From Novosphingobium sp. (GTDB lineage: Bacteria > Pseudomonadota > Alphaproteobacteria > Sphingomonadales > Sphingomonadaceae), in NCBI GenBank assembly GCA_027311705.1, contig DAICYJ010000053.1, forward strand, positions 1 to 39,353: 39,353 bases of DNA. Direction: 5' to 3'. Every line of letters begins with the position of its first letter. Position 1 is the first letter of the stretch. The notes beneath the pieces are model-generated. The model had not been told where the DNA came from, made no database searches, and saw only the letters and a program-made list of their open reading frames with translations. Of the stretch, positions 26,129-32,692 are shown in pieces. The position numbers and the translations under genes are program-made.

Positions 26129-26763
26129 TGGCTTGGACCAGAGATGAAATGGCCGCCCGCGCCGCGCGCGAATTGCAGGATGGTTTCTATGTGAACCTCG
26201 GCATCGGCATCCCCACGCTGGTCGCCAACCACATCCCCGCCGGGATGACGGTGACGCTCCAGTCCGAAAACGGCATGCTCGGCATCGGCCCCTTCCCCTA
26301 TGCGGGCGAGGAAGACGCCGACCTGATCAATGCCGGCAAGCAGACCATCAGCGAACTGCCGCAGTCCGCTTATTTCGACAGCGCGGCCAGCTTCGCCATG
26401 ATCCGCGGCGGGCACATCGACCTCACCGTGCTGGGCGCGATGGAAGTCGCTGAAAACGGCGACATCGCCAACTGGATGGTGCCCGGCAAGATGATCAAGG
26501 GCATGGGCGGCGCGATGGATCTCGTCGCCGGCGTGAAGAAGATCATCGTGGTGATGGAACACTGCGCCAAGGACGGCAGCCCCAAGTTCATCCCCGCCTG
26601 CACCCTGCCGCTCACGGGCGTGGGCGTGGTCGATATGGTGATCACCGACCTCGCCGTGTTCGCCCGCGCCGATCACGCCAGCCCCTTCCGCCTCGTCGAG
26701 CTTGCGCCCGGCGTCACGGCAGAGGAAGTGAAGGCCAAGACCACCGCGCACTACGTGGATTGA
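26128..26763 (+). CDS. scoB: 3-oxoacid CoA-transferase subunit B
   Basis: A 211-residue subunit B, partner of scoA. The catalytic glutamate is in [12 protein letters not shown]; other family blocks are [28 protein letters not shown] and [20 protein letters not shown], plus [19 protein letters not shown]. The complex is normally a heterotetramer or heterodimer in the cytoplasm. It starts at ATG 26128 within the scoA stop, so production of the two subunits is coupled. Confidence 0.95.
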   Translation: MAWTRDEMAARAARELQDGFYVNLGIGIPTLVANHIPAGMTVTLQSENGMLGIGPFPYAGEEDADLINAGKQTISELPQSAYFDSAASFAMIRGGHIDLTVLGAMEVAENGDIANWMVPGKMIKGMGGAMDLVAGVKKIIVVMEHCAKDGSPKFIPACTLPLTGVGVVDMVITDLAVFARADHASPFRLVELAPGVTAEEVKAKTTAHYVD

Positions 26764-26802
26764 TTCGGGGGGACATGCGCGGCCCCGCCACGGAGCCCGC
26801 GC

Positions 26803-27486
26803 ATGTCCTTCACCCTCATCACCGCCAACCGCAATTATTCGAGCTGGTCGCTGCGCCCGTGGGTGCTGATGAAGGGCTTGGGCATTCCCTTCGCCGACCG
26901 GCTCGAACCGTTCACCAAGCCGGTGAACTACGATGACTTCCGCGCCTTCTCCCCCACCGGCCAGGTGCCAGTCCTGATCGACGGCGAGACCACGGTGTGG
27001 GATTCCCTCGGCATCGCGCTCTATCTGGCAGACCGCTACCCCGCCGTCTGGCCCACCGACCCAGCCGCCCGCGCTTTCGCGCAAAGCGTGGTCACCGAAA
27101 TGCACGGCGGCTTTTCGGCGCTACGCAACGATTGCACCATGAACGTCGGCGTCCGCGTAAAACCCCGCCCGATGCGCGAAGCCCTGCTGCGAGACGTCGC
27201 CCGCGTGCGCGAAATCCTCGAACAAGGCCTGACGAATTTCGGCGGACCCTACCTAGCGGGCGAAACCTTCACCGTGGCCGACGCCTTCTATGCTCCGGTC
27301 GCCTACCGCATCCGCACGTATGGTCTGGACGTGGGCAAGGGCCAGGCATGGGTCGACCACATGCTCGCCGTCGAACCCATGCGCCAATGGGAAGCCGAAG
27401 CGCTGGCCGAAAGCTGGCGCGAGGAAAGCCACGAAGCGGAGCTTGCGGCGGCTGGCGAGATCGTGGCGGATTATCGGGTGGGGTGA
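26803..27486 (+). CDS. Glutathione S-transferase family protein, copy 2
   Basis: A 227-residue GST-fold protein, 39 bases after scoB. The thioredoxin-like half has TANRNYSSWSLRPWVLMKG and FSPTGQVPVLIDGETTVWDS (cis-Pro and Glu/Asp-Ser glutathione site). The helical half ends AAAGEIVADYRVG. It shares the unusual NYSSWSLR start with the copy at 12584-13249, so the two are likely paralogues. Substrate is unknown; a link to scoAB is not implied by any sequence feature. Confidence 0.9.
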   Translation: MSFTLITANRNYSSWSLRPWVLMKGLGIPFADRLEPFTKPVNYDDFRAFSPTGQVPVLIDGETTVWDSLGIALYLADRYPAVWPTDPAARAFAQSVVTEMHGGFSALRNDCTMNVGVRVKPRPMREALLRDVARVREILEQGLTNFGGPYLAGETFTVADAFYAPVAYRIRTYGLDVGKGQAWVDHMLAVEPMRQWEAEALAESWREESHEAELAAAGEIVADYRVG

Positions 27487-27517
27487 GGCCCCAATATACA
27501 CATCTCAAAACCACCCC

Positions 27518-27548
27518 GTCGCCCCGGGCTTGACCCGGGGCCCAGCTT
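27518..27548 (+). repeat. Family B palindromic repeat, copy 1 (left of the GIY-YIG gene)
   Basis: The core CCCCGGGCTTGACCCGGGG (27522-27540) is followed by CCCAGCTT. The motif CCCCGG(G/A)CTTGA(C/T)CCGGGG followed by CCAGCT recurs, inverted, at 27884-27914 and, direct, at 27959-27988. This is a common intergenic element of sphingomonads. Confidence 0.9.
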
Positions 27549-27564
27549 CCCTTCAACTCGGCTG

Positions 27565-27864
27565 ATGGATCGGGAACAACGTGGCGGCTGGGTCTACATC
27601 ATGGCCAATCGCTATCGCGGTCCGATCTACGTCGGGGTTACCGCAAACCTGCCACAACGGATCTTCCAGCACCGCGAGGGTGGCGGTTCAGAGTTCTGCG
27701 CCCGCCACAACTTGCACAGACTGGTATGGGCGGAGCGCGGCGACACTGTCGAAGACTGCATTGCTCACGAAAAGCGCGTGAAACGATGGCGGCGTGAATG
27801 GAAGTTTGCGTTGATCGAAAAGGCAAACCCGGATTGGGCGGACCTCTACGATTTTCTTGTGTGA
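27565..27864 (+). CDS. Small GIY-YIG nuclease-domain protein
   Basis: A 99-residue protein consisting of one GIY-YIG domain: GGWVYIMANRYRGPIYVGVT supplies the two tyrosine motifs (YIM...YVG). The conserved Arg is in NLPQRIFQHREGG, the metal-site Glu is in CIAHEKRVKRWRREWK, and an Asn (KANPDW) follows. Stand-alone proteins of this size (UPF0213-like) are structure-type nucleases of unclear role. It starts at ATG 27565, 16 bases after a palindromic repeat, and ends 19 bases before an inverted copy of the same repeat, with no other gene between; see findings. Confidence 0.93.
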   Translation: MDREQRGGWVYIMANRYRGPIYVGVTANLPQRIFQHREGGGSEFCARHNLHRLVWAERGDTVEDCIAHEKRVKRWRREWKFALIEKANPDWADLYDFLV

Positions 27865-27883
27865 TCGGGCATTGCGCCGAAAC

Positions 27884-27914
27884 AAGCTGGGCCCCGGATC
27901 AAGTCCGGGGCAAC
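27884..27914 (-). repeat. Family B palindromic repeat, copy 2 (inverted, right of the GIY-YIG gene)
   Basis: The reverse complement matches 27518-27548 at 28 of 31 positions (core CCCCGGACTTGATCCGGGG then CCCAGCTT). With copy 1 it forms imperfect terminal inverted repeats around a 335-base interior. Confidence 0.9.
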
Positions 27915-27958
27915 GTAGGTGTGAGGCCCATGGGGTGGAAATACCATCCCCCAGTTTC

Positions 27959-27988
27959 GTCACCCCGGGCTTGACCCGGGGTCCAGCT
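27959..27988 (+). repeat. Family B palindromic repeat, copy 3
   Basis: Core CCCCGGGCTTGACCCGGGG at 27963-27981 followed by TCCAGCT; it matches copy 1 at 28 of 30 positions and has the same orientation. It lies 16 bases past the FemAB-like stop (28005), on the 3' side of that gene. Confidence 0.9.
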
Positions 27989-28004
27989 AAACTTGGGGCC
28001 ACCC

Positions 28005-29147
28005 TCACCCCTTCCGAAACGGCGTATATCCCCCCAGCGTCAGCACATCCTGCGCCACGCCCGCCCGCTCGCGTTCCAGAAAATCCGCCACCGCCCGCCG
28101 GAAACCCTTGTCGGCGATGTAATGCGCGGACCACGTCTGCACCGGTTCATACCCCCGCGCCAGCTTGTGCTGGCCTTGCGCGCCGGCCTCCACCCGCTGC
28201 AATCCCAAGGCGATCGCAGCATCGATGGCCTGATAATAGCATAGCTCGAAATGCAGGAACGGCTTGTCGATCACCGATCCCCAGTATCGGCCGTACAGCG
28301 CCTCGCCGCCGATGAAGTTCAGCGCGCCCGCCACCGGCACGTCGTCGATGAAAGCCAGCACCAGCAGGATGCGGTCGGCCATGCGCTCGCCCAGCAGGGT
28401 GAAGGCCGCCCGCGTCAGGTAGGGAGTGCCCCACTTGCGCGCGCCGGTGTCCTGATAGAATTGCCAGAACGCGTCCCAGTGTTCGGGCAGGATCGCCGCC
28501 CCGGTCAGCGCGCGGATCTCGACACCCTCCTGCGCCGCCGCGCGTTCCTTGCGCAGATTCTTGCGCTTGGCGGACGATAGCGCGCCGAGGAATTCGTCGA
28601 AGCTGGCATATCCCTGATTGCGCCAGTGGAACTGGATATCGGCGCGCGGTAGCCAGCCCGCCTCTTCGAACAGCGGCAGTTGCGCCGGCTCGATAAACGT
28701 GGCGTGGGCGGATGAAAGCCCGTTCTGTTCGCACAATTGCTCCGCCACGCGCAGCAGCGGCACCGCCAGATCGGGCCGCGCCGCATCGCCCTGCCCGGTC
28801 AGCAGGCGCGGGCCGGTGGCGGGGGTGAACGGCACGGCAATTTGCAGCTTGGGATAATAGTCACCGCCCGCCCGCTGCCACGCATCGGCCCAGCTATGAT
28901 CGAAAACATATTCACCCTGGCTGTGCCGCTTCAGATAAGCGGGCAGCGCAGCGACCGGTACGCCGGCCTCGTCCTCCACCACGATCGGCAGCGGCGACCA
29001 GCCGGACCGACCGCCGACGCTGCCCGATTCTTCCAGCAGCGACAGAAACATGTGGGATGTGAAGGGGTTATCGTCGCCCGCCAGCCGATCCCAATCGGCA
29101 GCGTCGATCTCCGCAACCGCCTGATGAATGCGCGCGGTGATGCTCAC
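28005..29147 (-). CDS. FemAB-like/GNAT-fold acyltransferase (PF04339-like)
   Basis: A 380-residue protein of the 'peptidoglycan biosynthesis'/DUF482 group, distant relatives of FemAB aminoacyl- and acyltransferases. Visible blocks: NPFTSHMFLSLLEESGSVG near the N-terminus, YVFDHSWADAWQRAGGDYYPKL, HWRNQGYASFDEFLGALSS followed by KRKNLRKER, and the C-terminal YGRYWGSVIDKPFLHFELCY and VEAGAQGQHKLARGYEP, the most conserved part of the family. Substrate is unknown. The start is GTG 29147, overlapping the GDPD stop by 4 bases (GTGA). It is the last gene of a five-gene leftward operon. Confidence 0.9.
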   Translation of the reverse strand: MSITARIHQAVAEIDAADWDRLAGDDNPFTSHMFLSLLEESGSVGGRSGWSPLPIVVEDEAGVPVAALPAYLKRHSQGEYVFDHSWADAWQRAGGDYYPKLQIAVPFTPATGPRLLTGQGDAARPDLAVPLLRVAEQLCEQNGLSSAHATFIEPAQLPLFEEAGWLPRADIQFHWRNQGYASFDEFLGALSSAKRKNLRKERAAAQEGVEIRALTGAAILPEHWDAFWQFYQDTGARKWGTPYLTRAAFTLLGERMADRILLVLAFIDDVPVAGALNFIGGEALYGRYWGSVIDKPFLHFELCYYQAIDAAIALGLQRVEAGAQGQHKLARGYEPVQTWSAHYIADKGFRRAVADFLERERAGVAQDVLTLGGYTPFRKG

Positions 29148-29917
29148 CCCAATCCCGCGCCTTCCGCGATCGGCGCATCGGCATGCGTCGCCGCCCGTTC
29201 TGCAAGATCGGCAGAGCGCACCGTCCACGTCAGGATCGGAAAGCCCCGGCGGCGTTGCGCCGCCGCAAACGGACTGGGCAGATCACGCACATCATACGCA
29301 AGGAAATCGGCCTGCGCATGCCAGAAGGCATATTGCCGGCGCACCCGCGCGAGCAGCGTGCGCTTGCCTTCCTCGGTCATTACCAGCCCATGGACCACGT
29401 GCGGCGAGTAGCGCTTAAACCAGCGCGAAACGCGCGGGTCGAAGCTCATCACTGCCACCGGGCCGCGATACCCTTCCAGCAGCCGGCGCACTGCGAGGCA
29501 CAGTGGCGCGACGCGCACCTCACGCTTCGATTTCACCTCGATCAGCAATGGCACCTGCCCGTTCACCTGGTCGAGCACCTGCCGCAGGCTGGGGATGGTG
29601 TCGGTGCTTCCCGCCAGCGCGATGGAGCCGATCTGGGTCACGCTACGGTCGAGCAATTCGCCCGTCTCGCCGGTCAGGCGGTCCAATTCCCAATCGTGGA
29701 ACACCACCGCCTGCCCGTCGCTGGTGCGCTGCACATCGCACTCGATGCCCAGCCCGCGCGCAATGGCGTTGGCAAAGGCCGTCGACGAGTTTTCAGGCGC
29801 ACCGGGCGCATGCAGACCCCGGTGCGCATAAGTGTGGCCTCGCAGCCAGCCGACGCGCTGCGCCGACGGAGCCGGCGCGAACCAGCGATCAAGCAGTGCG
29901 AACAGCAAAAACAGCAT
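29144..29917 (-). CDS. Glycerophosphodiester phosphodiesterase
   Basis: A 257-residue GDPD-family enzyme hydrolysing deacylated phospholipids to an alcohol and glycerol 3-phosphate. The HRG motif is in YAHRGLHAPGAPENS, the metal residues in GIECDVQRTSDGQAVVFHD, and LLIEVKSK supplies the second conserved Glu/Lys. The first ~15 residues (MLFLLFALLDRWFAP) are hydrophobic and look like an anchor or uncleaved signal. ATG 29917 is used (29-base overlap with the RidA-like gene); an earlier in-frame ATG at 30001 would overlap it by over 110 bases. Confidence 0.9.
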   Translation of the reverse strand: MLFLLFALLDRWFAPAPSAQRVGWLRGHTYAHRGLHAPGAPENSSTAFANAIARGLGIECDVQRTSDGQAVVFHDWELDRLTGETGELLDRSVTQIGSIALAGSTDTIPSLRQVLDQVNGQVPLLIEVKSKREVRVAPLCLAVRRLLEGYRGPVAVMSFDPRVSRWFKRYSPHVVHGLVMTEEGKRTLLARVRRQYAFWHAQADFLAYDVRDLPSPFAAAQRRRGFPILTWTVRSADLAERAATHADAPIAEGAGLG

Positions 29918-30374
29918 CAATTTCCACCGCAGCGCCCAAAGGCAGGACCGGAACGCCCACCGCGCTGCGCGCGTGACGTCCAATGTCGCCAAACGCGGCA
30001 ACCATCAATTCGGATGCACCGTTGGCCACTTTGGGCTGATCGGTAAACGTGCCGGTTGAACTGATGAAAGCGCCCAGCTTCACCACACGCTCGATCCGGT
30101 CGAGCGAACCCAGTGCAGCCTTGGCCTGTGCCAGCAGCATCAGCCCGCATGCCTGCGCGGCTGCGGCACCTTGTTCCAGCGATACGTCCTCGCCCAGCCG
30201 GCCAGTCACCAACTTGCCATCGATGAACGGCAACTGCCCGGAAACGTGGAGCAATCCGCCGGCCAGCACCGTCGGCACATAGGCGGCCACCGGCGCTGCC
30301 GGCTGCGGCAGCACGTGGCCGATTTCCGCCAACTTGTCGGCAACGGAATCGGCTGCGATGGTATCAGGCATCAT
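29889..30374 (-). CDS. RidA/YjgF family protein
   Basis: A 161-residue member of the Rid family (reactive enamine/imine deaminases and relatives). Visible: LLHVSGQLPFIDGKLVTGRLG, AAAQACGLMLLAQAKAALGSL, VKLGAFISSTGTFTDQP and the terminal ARSAVGVPVLPLGAAVEIDAVF, where the conserved Arg of the active-site cleft is present. It is longer than typical RidA (~130) and belongs to the YjgF-like group with an N-terminal extension. The start is one of two adjacent ATGs at 30374/30371, inside the end of the HAD gene. Confidence 0.9.
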   Translation of the reverse strand: MMPDTIAADSVADKLAEIGHVLPQPAAPVAAYVPTVLAGGLLHVSGQLPFIDGKLVTGRLGEDVSLEQGAAAAQACGLMLLAQAKAALGSLDRIERVVKLGAFISSTGTFTDQPKVANGASELMVAAFGDIGRHARSAVGVPVLPLGAAVEIDAVFAVRTA

Positions 30375-30996
30375 TCTCTCCGTGCATTTGCTTAACGATC
30401 CAGGGCAGCGCCTTGTCCCATGTATCGATCCGCGCATGGGCGTGGCCCGCTTCGTGCGCGCAATCGATATGCGGTGCAAGCAACGGCTCTCCGCACAAGT
30501 GCAGTCGGATCACTTCGGGGGTGATTTGCGACGCGGAATCATGATGCTGGGGCAGATCGTCGATAAACAGCGCGCGGCTCGGCTTGTATTCGTCCAGAAT
30601 CGCCCGCAGCGCCGGCCCTTTCGGCCCCGTGTTGGTGAACACGCGGACATCGATGCCCACATCCTGCAGCTGGCGGGCGCGCGCTTCGCGGCGTTCGTCG
30701 TTCAGGTTGGTCAGGATCACCACATCGGCGTTGCCGGCCAGCGTATTCATCGCATGGACCGCCCCGGCAATGGGCTGCTGCGTGTGCATCTGTGTATCGA
30801 AGAAGGCACCCAGAAGGCGCCAGATTTCCTTGGGCTCCACCAGTTCGCCCGATCCGGCATGGCGCATGGCCTTGCCGAAATCGTTGTGTTCCAGTGTAAA
30901 ATCGATGCCGTGGACGTCGGCCAGCCACGCCTTGTACGGCGCGACCATGTGCAGCAGCACTTCGTCGCAATCGCTGATGATCAGCGGGCGGCTCAT
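30364..30996 (-). CDS. HAD-superfamily hydrolase
   Basis: A 210-residue HAD phosphatase-like enzyme. Motif I is DCDEVLLH (nucleophile Asp and general acid Asp), motif II is ILTNLND, and motif IV is ALFIDDLPQHHDSA with the metal aspartates; a lysine (GPKGPA) lies between them. Substrate is unknown. The ATG at 30996 overlaps the preceding stop by 4 bases and the stop overlaps the RidA-like start by 11. Confidence 0.92.
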   Translation of the reverse strand: MSRPLIISDCDEVLLHMVAPYKAWLADVHGIDFTLEHNDFGKAMRHAGSGELVEPKEIWRLLGAFFDTQMHTQQPIAGAVHAMNTLAGNADVVILTNLNDERREARARQLQDVGIDVRVFTNTGPKGPALRAILDEYKPSRALFIDDLPQHHDSASQITPEVIRLHLCGEPLLAPHIDCAHEAGHAHARIDTWDKALPWIVKQMHGENDA

Positions 30997-31352
30997 GTCA
31001 GTTTCCTTCGGGCAGCAATGATATGTTCGGGCCTTATGTCGAGCGCGTCCGCCGCAGCGACAAGGTCCGATTCCTGATTGGCGAGAAAATCGAGCACTGC
31101 GCCCAGAATGGACGAATCCGAAAGACCTTCCCGCAACGCTTCGGGGGTAAGCCCGGTCAGCGCGAGAAAGCGATCAGCGCGCGCTTCGTCGGAAAGCACC
31201 CAGCCGAGCGCCTGCAACGCCAGCGCGGCGGGATCGGGCAGGGAAACGGGCTCGCGGATGATTGTCAGGGCCTTTCCGGGGCAATAGACGTGCGGTGGGG
31301 TGTTGTTAGGTGGCGTTCGGGTTTGGTTCGGGATACGGTCGGTCAGTGACAA
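30993..31352 (-). CDS. DUF3572-like protein
   Basis: Up to 119 residues; the recognisable part is the last ~83 (AALALQALGWVLSDEARADR, FLALTGLTPEALREGLSDSS, ILGAVLDFLANQESDLVAA), which matches the short DUF3572 family of alphaproteobacteria, usually about 90 residues. The only standard start codon upstream of this core is TTG 31352, which would overlap the divK GTG start on the other strand by 7 bases and add 35 residues without family likeness. A GGAAAGG box about 31280 suggests an internal non-standard start (ATC or CTG near 31262-31268), so the 5' end is uncertain. It heads the HAD-RidA-GDPD-FemAB operon. Confidence 0.75.
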   Translation of the reverse strand: MSLTDRIPNQTRTPPNNTPPHVYCPGKALTIIREPVSLPDPAALALQALGWVLSDEARADRFLALTGLTPEALREGLSDSSILGAVLDFLANQESDLVAAADALDIRPEHIIAARRKLT

Positions 31353-31708
31353 AAAGAATTATGGTTGTCGAGGACAACGACCTCAACCGCAAGCTGTTCT
31401 GCGACTTGCTGAAGGCCAACGGCTTTACCGTCGAGCCGGTGGCGGATGGACGTGAAGCTATTGAAACTGCACGCATTTTTGTGCCGGAATTGATCATCAT
31501 GGACATCCAGATGCCCAATGTGTCAGGTCTGGAACTGATCGAGATCCTCAAGAACGACGAAGCCCTGCGCGCGATTCCGGTGCTAGCGGTTACCGCCTAT
31601 GCCGCCAAGGGCGATGAGGACCGCATCCGCGATGCAGGGGCAGAGGGCTACTTGGCGAAGCCGGTGTCGATCGGGCCGTTCATGCAGGCGGTAAGAAAGC
31701 TTATCTGA
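31346..31708 (+). CDS. divK: Single-domain response regulator DivK
   Basis: A 120-residue CheY-like receiver without output domain. It begins MTKRIMVVEDNDLNRKLF; the phosphoacceptor is Asp53 in IIMDIQMPNVSG, the same number as in Caulobacter DivK. Thr (VTAYAAKGDE) and Lys (LAKPVSIG) of the active site are present. In Caulobacter DivK controls the DivL-CckA-CtrA phosphorelay. GTG 31346 is preferred over ATG 31361 because it gives the expected Asp53 and the DivK N-terminus. The usual partner gene pleD is not next to it here; the convergent neighbour is a Pycsar-effector-like gene. Confidence 0.92.
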   Translation: MTKRIMVVEDNDLNRKLFCDLLKANGFTVEPVADGREAIETARIFVPELIIMDIQMPNVSGLELIEILKNDEALRAIPVLAVTAYAAKGDEDRIRDAGAEGYLAKPVSIGPFMQAVRKLI

Positions 31709-31715
31709 CAAATAC

Positions 31716-32315
31716 TTAGTGCGTGATGATGGGCAAGACATGCTCAAGCAGGAACATGAGCAGCGTAGCGCACAATCCGGCGATGAAAATACCATATGCC
31801 ATTGTTAGATAACGATATTTCTTGCGCTGGAGCACTTGTCCACCCTGATAAATATCGTGCAGCATCGTGCGGAAAACCGTTTCATCAGCGCGCATGTCCG
31901 TCAGCAGGCTTTCGGTCCATGCGTTTTCGTCCATTGCAGAAAAAACGCCGAAGAACAGTCGGTTAGGCTGAGAAATCTTCGCTCCGGCCGCAGGCTTTCC
32001 ACCGATCGAAGGCAGCACCGCAATCACCGCGCATAGCGCCGAAGCAAAGGCAAAGCACGCCAGCACGATCACCGACCAAGACAGCGGCCCATTCCGGGCC
32101 TGTCCGACGGCAATCGAAAAAACGACGAACGTTGCGCCCATCAGGATCGAGGCCTTGCTATCGGCCATTTGGCTAAGCGTGAGTTGCATCTGCTGGACTG
32201 TTCTGACCAAGTGTATGGCATGGTTAGAAAATCCCGAAGGTGATAGCACCGATGGCGTGGCTGGCACGGGTACTGCGTCGGGCCGTTTTTCATCCACCAA
32301 GGTGTTCTTCTCCAT
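31716..32315 (-). CDS. Pycsar-effector-like membrane protein (DUF5706/PycTM type)
   Basis: A 199-residue protein: a polar N-terminus with many Pro/Ser/Val, then a helical block (IHLVRTVQQMQLTLSQMADS) followed by two close membrane segments (ILMGATFVVFSIAVG and SVIVLACFAFASALCAVIAV), a soluble middle (NRLFFGVFSAMDENAWTESL, ADETVFRTMLHDIYQGGQVL) and a third membrane segment at the C-terminus. The TVQQMQLTLSQMADSKASIL block is the family signature. PycTM proteins are the membrane-damaging effectors of Pycsar anti-phage systems, activated by cCMP or cUMP. No nucleotide cyclase gene lies beside it; see findings. The start ATG 32315 is chosen over GTG 32336. Confidence 0.8.
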   Translation of the reverse strand: MEKNTLVDEKRPDAVPVPATPSVLSPSGFSNHAIHLVRTVQQMQLTLSQMADSKASILMGATFVVFSIAVGQARNGPLSWSVIVLACFAFASALCAVIAVLPSIGGKPAAGAKISQPNRLFFGVFSAMDENAWTESLLTDMRADETVFRTMLHDIYQGGQVLQRKKYRYLTMAYGIFIAGLCATLLMFLLEHVLPIITH

Positions 32316-32446
32316 GTGCAATGACCAGGTCACCACAATTCGACGGGGGATGACACAGTGGCACAGCGCTTGACAAGCGGGGCCACTCGCCGCTTTTCAG
32401 CCGCATTGATACGGCAGGGGCGTTTCCTGCACTTTGGAGAATACCG

Positions 32447-32686
32447 ATGGACCGCGCCGAAACCGCCGCAAGGATCGCGGAGCTGATCGACCCCTTCAAC
32501 AAGAAGGGCATCGAAATCACTGATAACACAAGCTTTGCCGGCGATCTCGAATGGGACAGCCTGACCGTGATGGACTTCGTCGCCGCGATCGAGGACGAGT
32601 TCGATATCATCATCAGCATGAACCAGCAGGCCGAGATCGAGACGTATGGCCAGCTGGTTGATGCCGTGATCAAACTGCAGGGTTAA
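32447..32686 (+). CDS. Acyl carrier protein paired with serine palmitoyltransferase
   Basis: A 79-residue acidic acyl carrier protein. The phosphopantetheine attachment site is Ser38 in EWDSLTVMDFVAAIEDEFD. It is followed by six bases and then spt, so it is probably the carrier that supplies palmitoyl thioester for long-chain base formation; it is distinct from the house-keeping AcpP (different helix II and sequence GIEITDNTSFAGDLEWDSL). An acp-spt pair is a hallmark of sphingolipid-making sphingomonads. A TTGACA at 32370-32375 could be its -35 box, but no good -10 partner is seen. Confidence 0.92.
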   Translation: MDRAETAARIAELIDPFNKKGIEITDNTSFAGDLEWDSLTVMDFVAAIEDEFDIIISMNQQAEIETYGQLVDAVIKLQG

Positions 32687-32692
32687 GCCAGA

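Noticed and set aside
32370-32398. TTGACA upstream of the acyl carrier protein gene as a promoter
   Set aside because: The -35 is perfect but the hexamer at 17 bases (CTTTTC) is not a credible -10, so it is only mentioned in the gene entry.
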